From positions 62,001 through 126,000 of the forward strand of contig JASCOV010000012.1 of assembly GCA_029960045.1 (NCBI GenBank): 64,000 nt of DNA, in the 5' to 3' direction. The translations under genes were made by a program, and so were the position numbers. Below are positions 9,278 to 17,897 of the stretch, one piece after another; within the stretch, counting starts at the first letter, position 1; every line of letters begins with the position of its first letter. The stretch is from Flavobacteriaceae bacterium PS02293 (GTDB lineage Bacteria; Bacteroidota; Bacteroidia; Flavobacteriales; Weeksellaceae). The notes beneath the pieces were generated by a model. That model was given only the letters and a program-made list of their open reading frames with translations. It had not been told where the DNA came from and did no database searches.

Positions 9278-9310
9278 TCGGACTCATTTTAATTAATAAA
9301 ATGAGTCCGA
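9278..9310 (-). terminator. Rho-independent terminator of the membrane AraC gene
   Basis: A perfect 13-bp stem (TCGGACTCATTTT, 9278-9290, with its complement 9298-9310) has a 7-base loop. On the minus strand it is followed by a T run (complement of A tract 9271-9276). It lies just after the stop at 9354. Confidence 0.9.
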
Positions 9311-9353
9311 TTATCTACAACTTGGAGTTCGGGTATTTGCAATTATTTAATAA

Positions 9354-10478
9354 TCAATTGTTTCTGAATTCTATTGGTGTCTGATTCGTATATTTTTTGA
9401 AAGAGGTATGAAAAGAAGATTTTGAATTGAAACCTACTTCATATAAGATTTCTAAAACTGTTAGCTCTTTTTTTGTGGGGTCTTTTAGAATGGTCATTGC
9501 TTTTTTGATGCGGTATTCATTCACAAAATCAAAAAAGTGCTGATTGATGTGATGATTAATTAAAATAGACAAATCTCGAACTGGGATTTCCACCTGATTT
9601 GCCAATTCCTGAATCGTTAAAGAAGGTTCTAAGAACGGTTCTTTTTCGACCATAAAATTTTTAATCTGTTCAATTTGAAAACTTTTTGTTTCGTCGTTTT
9701 TATTTTCAGTTTCTAGAGTTTCAACAAGATTTTCTGTGGGTTGTAAGTTAGAATCAATTCTGCGAAAAAGTTCAGGATGATTTAATGCCTTTAAAATAAA
9801 CCAACAGGCAGTCAATAAAAATACTGTTCCAGCAACAATATTCAACCAAATAAATAAATCTCTATCCTGCGAGTATCTTACGATGTTTTTTATAATAATA
9901 CATAAGTGGATGAATAGAAAGATTATTGTAAGTTGAGACAACCATTTGTACAATAAAGTATTTGGATTGGTATAATTTTCAAGGTAAATCTTCTTGTATT
10001 TTTTTAGGATAAGAAATACACCAACGATATAAAAGAAATACTGCAGTTCTGCGATTGCCTGATATAAAAACATTTCTGGGGAATTCCACATATTTTTAAA
10101 GAACGACTCTTTAGCAGCACCTTCTGCCAGAAAAAGTCGTGGAAATAAAATTAAATTGGCAACAATGAACGGAATAAGATGCAGTAAATGCTTTCTTTTT
10201 AAGGTAAAATCAGAGTAACAAACTGCATTAACGTATAGATAAAAAAGAGGCATTACCAATAAATAAGCAGATATTTTGAAAGCTTTCAGATTATAACTAT
10301 CAGTAAAAAGATGCATAAAAAGTCCGCTGATATCAATGGCATTAATGATAAGGAACGCTGCAAATAATCTGTTTTCCAGTTTTCTTTCCGTTTTTACCGT
10401 CAATAAAAATACGGCAAGCAGCAACGATACAACAACAGCAATCGCAGCAATAACTTCCAGAAAACTTAATTTGTCCAT
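9354..10478 (-). CDS. Membrane-bound AraC-family regulator
   Basis: This 374-residue protein has an N-terminal half with about seven hydrophobic spans (from residue ~8 to ~230), a charged linker (ENLVETLETENKNDETK) and a C-terminal AraC-type helix-turn-helix of about 100 residues (LTIQELANQVEIPVRDLSIL and VLEILYEVGFNSKSSFHTSF, then TNQTPIEFRN). This layout is common in Bacteroidota and places the DNA-binding domain on the inner face of the cytoplasmic membrane. It is monocistronic, with its own terminator at 9278-9310. Targets may include the neighbouring hydrolase genes, but nothing in the sequence proves it. Confidence 0.88.
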   Translation of the reverse strand: MDKLSFLEVIAAIAVVVSLLLAVFLLTVKTERKLENRLFAAFLIINAIDISGLFMHLFTDSYNLKAFKISAYLLVMPLFYLYVNAVCYSDFTLKRKHLLHLIPFIVANLILFPRLFLAEGAAKESFFKNMWNSPEMFLYQAIAELQYFFYIVGVFLILKKYKKIYLENYTNPNTLLYKWLSQLTIIFLFIHLCIIIKNIVRYSQDRDLFIWLNIVAGTVFLLTACWFILKALNHPELFRRIDSNLQPTENLVETLETENKNDETKSFQIEQIKNFMVEKEPFLEPSLTIQELANQVEIPVRDLSILINHHINQHFFDFVNEYRIKKAMTILKDPTKKELTVLEILYEVGFNSKSSFHTSFKKYTNQTPIEFRNN

Positions 10479-10520
10479 TTATTCTTTTTTGCAAAAATAG
10501 GACATAAGTGATAAAAAAAA

Positions 10521-10553
10521 TGCTCCAAAAAAGTTAAACACTTTTTTGGAGCA
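10521..10553 (-). terminator. Rho-independent terminator after the cupin gene
   Basis: A perfect 14-bp stem (TGCTCCAAAAAAGT, 10521-10534, with its complement 10540-10553) has a 5-base loop. On the minus strand a T run follows (complement of the A tract 10513-10520). It ends the porin-Dabb-cupin operon. Confidence 0.9.
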
Positions 10554-10581
10554 ATCTTAATTGGAGAAAATTTATTTTATA

Positions 10582-11064
10582 TTAATCATTTTTAACAAAG
10601 AAATCATCAGCATTCTCAGCAATTGGAACGTAAAGTCTTTCCCATTCTTTGCTTTTTACCATATCCCAACTATGACCTTTTCCAACAAGATCCTCTGCCA
10701 AAAGAACAGTTCCGGGTTTGATGATAAAAGTGGAACCATCTGTCACTTTGAATCTGATGTTTCCCTTCAAAGTAATCACATATTGTCTTCTTGGAGCTGG
10801 ATGTGCATTCTTTTCCCAATCTTCTGTCTTGTTACTCATCCAGAATGTAGTGGTATTCATATGTTTAAGAGTAGGGATTCTACCTTTTTCGAATGTGCAA
10901 GAACCATCGGGATTGTTTATCAATCTCACTGCCGGGATATATTCCTTAGACTCTTCTTTATTGACTTTGATACTAATATTTTTGTTTTCTTTTTTTTGTG
11001 CATTCATTATTCCAAATGAGCTTAATGCCAGGACAAAGCTAAGACCTTTAACGATATTTTTCAT
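10582..11064 (-). CDS. Exported cupin-like protein
   Basis: This 160-residue protein has a signal peptide (LSFVLALSSFGIMNAQ). The body has the spacing of a small cupin barrel: RRQYVITLKGNIRFKVTDG followed by IIKPGTVLLAEDLVGKGHSW, with one conserved His in the second motif. The usual metal-binding HxH of cupin motif 1 is not obvious (NAHPAPRRQ), so metal binding is uncertain. It is the last gene of a minus-strand operon with the Dabb protein and a porin, 28 bases after the Dabb gene stops. Exported cupins often bind a small ligand or act as isomerases; no specific activity can be assigned. Confidence 0.75.
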   Translation of the reverse strand: MKNIVKGLSFVLALSSFGIMNAQKKENKNISIKVNKEESKEYIPAVRLINNPDGSCTFEKGRIPTLKHMNTTTFWMSNKTEDWEKNAHPAPRRQYVITLKGNIRFKVTDGSTFIIKPGTVLLAEDLVGKGHSWDMVKSKEWERLYVPIAENADDFFVKND

Positions 11065-11092
11065 TGTAAAAATTTGTAATATTTATTTAATT

Positions 11093-11512
11093 CTAATTGT
11101 AAACTGTATCATAAACCAACATTTTCTCAAATTTTGGTTTGTATTTTTGAACCAATGCCAAATGCTCAGGCAATTTCCCGTAAGCTTCAAGTTCCTCCAA
11201 AGTATCAAATTGCATTGCGCAATTGTAACTGTAAGTGCTGTCCAAAACAGCTCTCGGGCTTGAACCAGCCGGTTTTCCGTATTGAAGATTTTTTTGATAA
11301 GGTAATTTTTTAAGACCTTCGAAGAAGTTTTCAAAATCTTTTGCTTCGGCTGCAGAAAGGTCTTTTCGTAGCCAGAAAAATAAATTGTGTGCGTACACTT
11401 TTTTAGGTTTTATAGGATTTAACTTTGGTAAAACTGAGGCGAACATACTTCCCGATATCAACATCAAGGCAGAAGCCTGCAGAGATCGGAACAAGAATTT
11501 TCTTCTTTCCAT
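11093..11512 (-). CDS. Exported Dabb-family (stress-responsive alpha/beta barrel) protein
   Basis: This 139-residue protein has an N-terminal export signal with paired arginines (MERRKFLFRSLQASALMLI), resembling a Tat signal. The mature part begins VYAHNLFFWLRKDLSAAEAKDFE and contains a FFEGLKKLP segment and a C-terminal aromatic His-containing helix (YGKLPEHLALVQKYKPKFEKM), as in the small dimeric ferredoxin-like Dabb family. Dabb proteins are soluble and of varied or unknown function. It sits between the porin and cupin genes with gaps of 12 and 28 bases. Confidence 0.78.
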   Translation of the reverse strand: MERRKFLFRSLQASALMLISGSMFASVLPKLNPIKPKKVYAHNLFFWLRKDLSAAEAKDFENFFEGLKKLPYQKNLQYGKPAGSSPRAVLDSTYSYNCAMQFDTLEELEAYGKLPEHLALVQKYKPKFEKMLVYDTVYN

Positions 11513-11524
11513 TTTATTTATTTT

Positions 11525-12853
11525 TTAATTAAAATCAATTCGATATTTAAGGACAAACTGCCATTGTCTGTCAGAAACTACACCTTTGTTGAGAGCATCT
11601 CCTGTGAAAATCGGTCGGTTCTGAGCATCGAAAGTCAATCTGGAAGACATTCCGTTCATTAATAATGAGATTCCTGCGTCATAAACGATTGCATTGTCCT
11701 GAAGTCCTTTCAAGTTTGATAATTGCATTCCGACCGCTGGCTGAAGCTGTAGGTTCTTTTTATCTTTATTTAAGTAAGGCAGCGTTCCTCCAACTTGTAC
11801 GTAATAAGTATTTCCAGTTCCGATAACAGGCATTGCATTTCCGGCGCCATTCAGACTTGCTTGTGAAGCATTTACGGAAGTTGCAGGATTGTTGGTTCCT
11901 ACATATCGAACATAATTGGGTCCATAATCATTATACATCGCCATTCCATAAGCGCTAATTGATGTTCCCTTGTCTTTATTAATTGGTGCATCATAAAACA
12001 AATCGACCGCATAATTCTGCATATCATCGTTCTGAACATTATTATCAAAGTCCTTATGCCAAGTTGCATTGTGGATGTAATCGAAGCCTGCTCCCAAACT
12101 CAATACATTTTTTTTACCACCATAAGTCCCGGAGTTGAAAGGTGTTGTGATATTTTCTTTATCTAAAAATGCATATCGGAAATAACCTGAAAAATCTTTA
12201 CCAGGAGAGTTTTTACTGAAGGTTGCAACGTTTACTTTTGGTTCGGCAGTTGCCATTGTGTAAGGATCTGCAACCACCAATCGGTAATCAAATCTTCCCA
12301 ATTGTCCTTTTGCGTAAACACTTAATTCTCTCACCGTGTAATCTGTTGCTCCAGCGTTTGAAGTGGCGTAAGCTGGTAAATCGTATAACAAAGTATTCAA
12401 TGGACCAGTTGTAAATCTTGATAATCCTCTCCAGGTTGAACGTCCAGCTCCGACAGCAATTTTATCATTAAAAGCGTATTCTGCGTAAGCATCCAAAAGG
12501 TCGATGTAATTACTCGCTTTCGCATTCATATTCACATTTGTAGTTCCGGCCTGTAAAACGAACATTAGTTTTTCTGTTGGTTTGTAAGTCATTTTTACCC
12601 TAACTCTTCTTAGAGAGAGATCTGAAACTTCGGATTTTGCTTGGTCGTTGATGAGACTTCCGGGATTTAGTTGGGTGTATCTTGCCCATAATTCTGCATA
12701 TCCGCTGAAGGAAACGTAACGCGTATGTTCGTCATTCAGATAATGAGTAAGCCCTGGATTATTAAAGTCATTTTTTTTCTGAGCCAACATTTTAGCTGAC
12801 ATTCCTAATATGGTAAGTATAGCTAGCCCGGCTTTCAAAGATTTTTTATTCAT
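11525..12853 (-). CDS. Outer-membrane porin-like protein
   Basis: This 442-residue protein has a signal peptide (AILTILGMSAKMLAQ) and the alternating strand pattern of a large outer-membrane beta-barrel, ending in RQWQFVLKYRIDF. Segments such as VSDLSLRRVRVKMTYKPTEKLMFVLQAGT resemble OprO/OprP-like porins. It is the first gene of the porin-Dabb-cupin operon. It faces the response regulator gene across 151 bases that contain four 11-bp-spaced repeats, so the two-component system is a likely regulator. Substrate unknown. Confidence 0.8.
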   Translation of the reverse strand: MNKKSLKAGLAILTILGMSAKMLAQKKNDFNNPGLTHYLNDEHTRYVSFSGYAELWARYTQLNPGSLINDQAKSEVSDLSLRRVRVKMTYKPTEKLMFVLQAGTTNVNMNAKASNYIDLLDAYAEYAFNDKIAVGAGRSTWRGLSRFTTGPLNTLLYDLPAYATSNAGATDYTVRELSVYAKGQLGRFDYRLVVADPYTMATAEPKVNVATFSKNSPGKDFSGYFRYAFLDKENITTPFNSGTYGGKKNVLSLGAGFDYIHNATWHKDFDNNVQNDDMQNYAVDLFYDAPINKDKGTSISAYGMAMYNDYGPNYVRYVGTNNPATSVNASQASLNGAGNAMPVIGTGNTYYVQVGGTLPYLNKDKKNLQLQPAVGMQLSNLKGLQDNAIVYDAGISLLMNGMSSRLTFDAQNRPIFTGDALNKGVVSDRQWQFVLKYRIDFN

Positions 12854-12921
12854 AATATTTATTGTCCTCTTTTTGTTGATTTCAACGGGACAAAATTACT
12901 TTCGGAAATCTCGGATTATCG

Positions 12922-12960
12922 TTAGAAAACCATTAGAAAATCTTTAGAAATTCATTAAGA
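12922..12960. promoter_or_regulatory. Four 11-bp-spaced direct repeats, candidate response-regulator site
   Basis: TTAG(A)AA units start at 12922, 12933, 12944 and 12955, exactly 11 bases apart, with the last one degenerate (TTAAGAA). They lie in the divergent region between the porin operon and the OmpR-type regulator gene. OmpR/PhoB-family regulators commonly bind tandem direct repeats about one helical turn apart, so this is a plausible autoregulatory operator. Confidence 0.55.
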
Positions 12961-12974
12961 ATAAAAATATGAGA

Positions 12975-12982
12975 TACCTTTG
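12975..12982 (+). promoter_or_regulatory. -7 promoter box (TACCTTTG) of the two-component operon
   Basis: It matches the Bacteroidota TAnnTTTG consensus 22 bases before the ATG at 13005 and directly downstream of the 11-bp repeats. Confidence 0.6.
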
Positions 12983-13004
12983 TACAAGATTTAAATAACA
13001 ACCG

Positions 13005-13694
13005 ATGAAGGTTTTAATTATAGAAGATAATGCCCGTGTTTCTGCACTTTTGAAAAGAGGTTTGGAAAGTCAGGGCTATCAGATCTACATTTCGGAAGAT
13101 GCAGAAGATGCTTTGGTGATGGTTGATAAGATTGCATTTGAGCTCGTCATAACAGACATAATGCTTCCAAATATGAACGGCATAGAATTAAGTAAAATCA
13201 TCAAGCAGAAAAATCCAGATCTTCCTATCATTATGCTGACAGCTCTTGGAACGATTGACGAAAAGATTGAAGGTTTTGATGCCGGCGCAGATGATTATAT
13301 GGTAAAGCCATTCGAAATAAGAGAGTTGTATGCAAGGATAAAAGCAATCTTATTAAGGAAATCAACTTCATCAAAGAAAAACGAGCTTTCGGATCATATA
13401 GAATACAAAGATTTGAAAGTAGATAAAAACACGCACCGAGTTTTTAGAAATGAAAAAGAAATCAGCCTGACTCCAAAAGAATTCAAGCTTTTGGTTTTCT
13501 TGATGAGCAATGCCGAAAGAATCCTGACAAGGGACGAGATCGCTGAGAATGTCTGGGGGAATCATTTCGATACCGGAACCAATTATATAGATGTTTATAT
13601 TGCTTATCTCAGAAAGAAAATCGATAAAGATTTCGATGAAAAGCTGATTCATACAAAACCGGGAATGGGTTTTATTTTTACAGATCAATTATGA
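13005..13694 (+). CDS. OmpR/PhoB-family response regulator
   Basis: This 229-residue protein has a receiver domain (about residues 1-118) with the acidic pair in IIEDNARV, phosphoacceptor Asp in VITDIMLPNMNG (about residue 51), Thr in MLTALG and Lys in MVKPFE. A winged-helix DNA-binding domain follows (about residues 130-229; SLTPKEFKLLVFLMSNAERILTR, then NYIDVYIAYLRKKI). It overlaps the downstream kinase gene by 4 bases, so the two are coupled. Candidate targets are its own promoter and the divergent porin operon, because of the repeats between them, and possibly the export operon starting at 15428. Confidence 0.95.
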   Translation: MKVLIIEDNARVSALLKRGLESQGYQIYISEDAEDALVMVDKIAFELVITDIMLPNMNGIELSKIIKQKNPDLPIIMLTALGTIDEKIEGFDAGADDYMVKPFEIRELYARIKAILLRKSTSSKKNELSDHIEYKDLKVDKNTHRVFRNEKEISLTPKEFKLLVFLMSNAERILTRDEIAENVWGNHFDTGTNYIDVYIAYLRKKIDKDFDEKLIHTKPGMGFIFTDQL

Positions 13695-15067
13695 TGAAAA
13701 TTGCCACCAGAACTGCACTCAGTTATGCTTTGTTAACAGCAGGAATTCTTTTCGTTTTTGCCTACGTCTTGTATTTTGTCTCCGAGAAAAATAGGGAAGA
13801 CGAGTTCAATGACCGATTGGGTTATAAGATCATCTGGCGATCAGAGTTTATTTTCGATGCAAAGATTAATAATTCTAAAATAAGAGAACTCCACGAGAGA
13901 AACAAAAAAATGCTGAACGAAGCTGATATCAGTGTCTATAATGATAAAAAAGAAATTCTCTTTACGGATATAAAACCGTCTTCCAAAAATCAATATTATC
14001 TGGGTCTATTGATCAAAACTAATAAAGACAAAATTACCTGGCAGAGAAGGGAGCGACAGTATATGGCTTTCAAATATCAGTTTGATAACAAGAAATTTTA
14101 TATCATCGGAAGTGCGGTGGACGTTACCGGAAAAGCACATATTGCAGAGTTCAAGAAGGATATCATTGTTATTTATTTCATCTCAATCCTTATCATTTTC
14201 ATCATTGGTTTTCTGTTTTCATATTATACGTTGAAACCTCTGAAAGATATTATTCTTCAGATCCGCGATATTTCGGAACATAATCTCAACAAAAGATTAG
14301 TAATTCCAAAAGCAAAAGATGAGATTTATGAACTGACGGAAACTTTCAATTCCACATTCAACAGATTGGAGCAATCTTTCAATAATCACAAACAGTTTGT
14401 AACGACCATTTCCCACGAGTTTCGGACGCCATTATCAACTTTAATCGCTGAATTAGAACTTGCAAAAGAACTGAATACAACTTTGGATGATTACAAGCTT
14501 TCCATTGAGAATGCTTTGCAGGACGCCAATCACGCGTCTCAGCTTTCATCCGCGCTTTTGGATTTTGCAAGGGCAAGTTATGATGTTTCACAAATCAGTT
14601 TTACGGATGTTCGTTTGGATGAGATTTTGGCTGATGCGAAAGTAGCTTTGCTTCAAAAAAATCACGATTACAGAATCGGAATCAATTATATGGATGATCT
14701 TGCGGATAAGGACGAGAGTAATTATGATTTTCACGGAAATCCATATTTGCTACAAATTGCGTTTTTGAATCTGATGGAAAATGCCTGCAAATATTCTCAG
14801 GACAAGTTTTGTAAAGTGGAGATCGAAGTTCAAAAAGACAATCTGGAAATCCGATTTATCGATCACGGAATTGGTATTTCTAAAGAAGATCAAATGAAAA
14901 TATTTGATTTGTTTTACCGAGGAAATAATAAAAATTATGACAAAGGAAATGGTATTGGATTGTCTATTGTCAAAAGAATTGTAGAAATACATCAAGGTAT
15001 TTTAATCGTAAAATCAGAACCTAAAATCGGAAGTGTTTTTGTAATAAAATTACCTATAAAACACTGA
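13691..15067 (+). CDS. Sensor histidine kinase
   Basis: This 458-residue protein has two membrane spans (about residues 10-28 and 158-178) flanking a ~130-residue periplasmic sensor region, a HAMP linker (LKPLKDIILQIRDISEHNLNKRL), the H-box TTISHEFRTPLSTL (His about residue 242) and a HATPase domain with an N box (LMENACKYS) and glycine boxes (HGIGISKEDQ, KGNGIGLSIV). It would phosphorylate the response regulator encoded just before it. The arrangement resembles CusS/heavy-metal-type kinases, but the ligand is not evident. Confidence 0.94.
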   Translation: MMKIATRTALSYALLTAGILFVFAYVLYFVSEKNREDEFNDRLGYKIIWRSEFIFDAKINNSKIRELHERNKKMLNEADISVYNDKKEILFTDIKPSSKNQYYLGLLIKTNKDKITWQRRERQYMAFKYQFDNKKFYIIGSAVDVTGKAHIAEFKKDIIVIYFISILIIFIIGFLFSYYTLKPLKDIILQIRDISEHNLNKRLVIPKAKDEIYELTETFNSTFNRLEQSFNNHKQFVTTISHEFRTPLSTLIAELELAKELNTTLDDYKLSIENALQDANHASQLSSALLDFARASYDVSQISFTDVRLDEILADAKVALLQKNHDYRIGINYMDDLADKDESNYDFHGNPYLLQIAFLNLMENACKYSQDKFCKVEIEVQKDNLEIRFIDHGIGISKEDQMKIFDLFYRGNNKNYDKGNGIGLSIVKRIVEIHQGILIVKSEPKIGSVFVIKLPIKH

Positions 15068-15427
15068 TTATCTCTAATTTATAGTATTGATATTGACGTT
15101 ACTATCTCTATTTTAGCTGATCTTCACAGATTTGACTTACTGCAATGATAGAATCTATAATTTTTTCCATTGACAGGAAATATTTAATGTAAAGATATAA
15201 TTAGGTTCATTCAAGTATATTGTTACTTTTTTTAATTATGGATATCATATCAATACCTAATTATTATTTACATTTTGATGAATTTTTATTATCTTTAAAG
15301 AAATGAAAATTCATATAATTATAATGATATGAATTAGACTATCTCTGTTTTTCACTTTTTATTATTTTGAGTTCTTAAAGGTTTGGTTCTCAATGATAAA
15401 ATAATTTCTGTAGAAAATTTTAAAATT
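15068..15427. other. Intergenic region upstream of the export operon
   Basis: These 360 bases hold no convincing gene. A perfect 9-bp inverted repeat (AATTCATAT, 15308-15316, and its complement 15327-15335, loop of 10) lies about 95 bases upstream of the TolC start and could be an operator for the following operon. The region is otherwise very AT-rich. Confidence 0.5.
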
Positions 15428-16858
15428 ATGAGATTCAGGAAAATTCTACTTGCTTCACTTCTGATTTTTTCTTCCAAAATGCTTTCTCAGCAATATACAT
15501 TGAAAGAATGTATCGAAAAAGGAAAACAAAACAATATCGTTATAAAGCTGGCGGAACAGTCCCTGGAAACCCGTGAAAAATTTCTGCAATCCAACAAAAA
15601 CAACAACCTTCCGAAAGTCGATTTTCTTGGTGGTTATAATTATATCGGAGAACCTATCAAAGTCAATCTTCAGCAAGTAAAAGACGGAATTGTAGAAGGT
15701 TCTGCTACTCAAAGCGCATCTTCAGCCAATGCCGTTTATCAACAGATTACCGGCAATCCGCTTCCTCAGCAAGTTCAGAATGTAATCTATCAGACATCCA
15801 AAGATATTATCAGTGCGGTTTATCCCAATTACAATCCGGCAATTGCAAAACAAAGTTACTTCTTAGCAGGAATTTTCGCTCGTCAACCGATTTATCTTGG
15901 CGGAAAACTAAATGCTGCAAAAGAACTTTCAAAACAACAGGTAGAAAGCGGGAAAGCTAATCTGGAATCCTCTCAAGACCTTACAGCTTATAATATTTCA
16001 TTGAATTATATTCAGATGATGTATCTCAATTCGATGATTAAAAAACAGGAAAAAATCGTTGAATCTCTTGAAAATAATGAAAAGTATGCACAAAGTCTTC
16101 TTAAAGCTGAAATCATCCCGCCTTATTTGAAAAACTGGTCAAATATTACGAAGCTTCAAGGTGAAACGAATCTTAAAAACCTGAAACTCGAAAAAGAAAA
16201 TGCACTTTTGACTTTGAAAGATTTAATGGGAATTTCGCTTGACGAACCAATAGAAATCAACGAAGAACTGAATGAAAGTATTGAAGTTCCTAATTTCTCC
16301 TCATCAGAAAAAAATGCAGATTTAAAATTATTATTAAGTAAAAAGAAAGAAGCGGAAACGACACATAATATTACTAAATCGCTTTCCAGACCGAACATTT
16401 TTGCCATTGGAAATTATCAGTTTTTCAGAAATGATCTTCCGCTTATTACACCACCTTGGTTAGTCGGCATTGAAATGCAATGGACACTTTTTGACCCGGA
16501 AAGAAAATCCAAAAATCTTGCTTCACAATCTTTGATAAAAGAAGCCGACCTTCTGATTGATCAAAAACAAAAATCTGTGGATTTGGCAACCAAAATTTCT
16601 GAGAATAAATTAATCAGTTTCAAAGAACAGAGCGAAACTTTTGATGCAGCAAGAAAACAAACTTACACAACCACAGAAATGGTAAGAAAAAGAATGGAAA
16701 ACAGCCTTTCTTCCGTAAAAGATGTGAATGACGCATTACAACTGCAATATGAAGCCGAAAAATTGTATTACACGTCTTTGGTGGCTTATCAAACTGTCAT
16801 TGCGACTTATTTTTACATCACAGGAAACGTCGAAAATATTACCAATTACATTCCTTAA
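15428..16858 (+). CDS. TolC-family outer-membrane channel of an ABC-type export system
   Basis: I chose ATG 15428, which gives a proper signal peptide (MRFRKILLASLLIFSSKMLSQ); an upstream TTG at 15383 would add 15 residues before it. The ~476-residue protein shows the two outer membrane efflux protein repeats (YTLKECIEKGKQNNIVIKLAE, and a long coiled-coil region). It would provide the outer-membrane exit for the HlyD adaptor and the ABC-2 permeases encoded downstream. It is 12 bases upstream of the HlyD gene and is probably the first gene of a four-gene operon. Confidence 0.9.
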   Translation: MRFRKILLASLLIFSSKMLSQQYTLKECIEKGKQNNIVIKLAEQSLETREKFLQSNKNNNLPKVDFLGGYNYIGEPIKVNLQQVKDGIVEGSATQSASSANAVYQQITGNPLPQQVQNVIYQTSKDIISAVYPNYNPAIAKQSYFLAGIFARQPIYLGGKLNAAKELSKQQVESGKANLESSQDLTAYNISLNYIQMMYLNSMIKKQEKIVESLENNEKYAQSLLKAEIIPPYLKNWSNITKLQGETNLKNLKLEKENALLTLKDLMGISLDEPIEINEELNESIEVPNFSSSEKNADLKLLLSKKKEAETTHNITKSLSRPNIFAIGNYQFFRNDLPLITPPWLVGIEMQWTLFDPERKSKNLASQSLIKEADLLIDQKQKSVDLATKISENKLISFKEQSETFDAARKQTYTTTEMVRKRMENSLSSVKDVNDALQLQYEAEKLYYTSLVAYQTVIATYFYITGNVENITNYIP

Positions 16859-16870
16859 ACTGATAACAAG

Positions 16871-17866
16871 ATGAAAAACTTTATAAAAAATTACTGGGCA
16901 GTTTTTATTCCGATTATTGTGTTGGTTATTGCCCTGGTTTACCTTTTTCAAAATAGATCTTCCGAGATTAATAAAGAAACTGTCATCGGAATGGTAGATG
17001 CAGAATTTGTGGATGTTTCTGCTTCTTTGCCTTCAAGAGTTATTGATTTATTGGTGAAAGAAGGCGATGAAGTGAAAGAAGGTCAGGTTGTTGCCCAAAT
17101 GAAAACTTCTGAAATCGAAACTATTCAATCGCAAATGTCGGAAGCTGTGATTGTAGCTCAGAATCAATTGGATAAAATCAATCGGGGGGTAGAACCAGAA
17201 GTTTTGAAGTCGGCGGAAAACCTTCAGCAAATCGCTAAAGAGCAAATGGATTTGATGAATAAAACTTACACTCGTTTTCAGAATCTTTATTCAGAAGGTG
17301 TAATTTCCGGACAGGAGAGAGATATAATTTATTTCAAATACAAAGCGGCTCAAAAGGAATTAGAAACCGCAAATCTGAATGTTCAGCTTCTACAACGAGG
17401 AAATAATCAGGAACTTAAAAATTCGGCTCAGGCTATTTTAAATCAGGCAAAAGGTGCAGATGAATTAACAAAAGAAATCAAAGATAATGCTTCTATAAAA
17501 GCACCGGCTTCTGGTAAAATTTCCACTATGATTTCCAACAAAGGCGAAATGGTGAATGCCGGTTATCCGATGATGACGATTCAGAAAGATAATTCGTTTT
17601 TTGTGAAATTCAATATTCGTCAAAATCAAATGACTAAAATTGAAAAAGGAAGCATTGTAAAAATGAAAATCCCAGGTTGTACACCGGAAGAAGTAAAAGG
17701 TGTGGTTTCCGAACTGGCTCCGGCTTTAGGTTATGCGGATTGGGTTCCTGAAAAACAGAATGGCGAATTTGAGCTGAGAACTTTCCAGATAAAAGTGAAA
17801 CCTGAGAATGCCAATTCGATAAAAGGACTTCGGTCTGGAATGACGGCGCAACTAATTTTTGATTAA
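16871..17866 (+). CDS. HlyD-family adaptor (YbhG/YhiI-like)
   Basis: This 331-residue protein has an N-terminal membrane anchor (YWAVFIPIIVLVIALVYLF), a first lipoyl half (LPSRVIDLLVKEGDEVKEGQ), a helical hairpin (about residues 85-205), a second lipoyl half (IKAPASGKISTMISNKGEMV) and a C-terminal barrel. This is the membrane fusion protein of an ABC-2-type exporter, similar in plan to YbhG/YhiI proteins. It lies between the TolC-type gene and two ABC-2 permeases. Confidence 0.9.
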   Translation: MKNFIKNYWAVFIPIIVLVIALVYLFQNRSSEINKETVIGMVDAEFVDVSASLPSRVIDLLVKEGDEVKEGQVVAQMKTSEIETIQSQMSEAVIVAQNQLDKINRGVEPEVLKSAENLQQIAKEQMDLMNKTYTRFQNLYSEGVISGQERDIIYFKYKAAQKELETANLNVQLLQRGNNQELKNSAQAILNQAKGADELTKEIKDNASIKAPASGKISTMISNKGEMVNAGYPMMTIQKDNSFFVKFNIRQNQMTKIEKGSIVKMKIPGCTPEEVKGVVSELAPALGYADWVPEKQNGEFELRTFQIKVKPENANSIKGLRSGMTAQLIFD

Positions 17867-17897
17867 AGAAATAATTTAAATCAAATCAATAAAACCA

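Noticed and set aside
10718..11263. 181-residue plus-strand ORF
   Set aside because: It runs antisense to the cupin and Dabb genes, which both have signal peptides and family features; the ORF has none.
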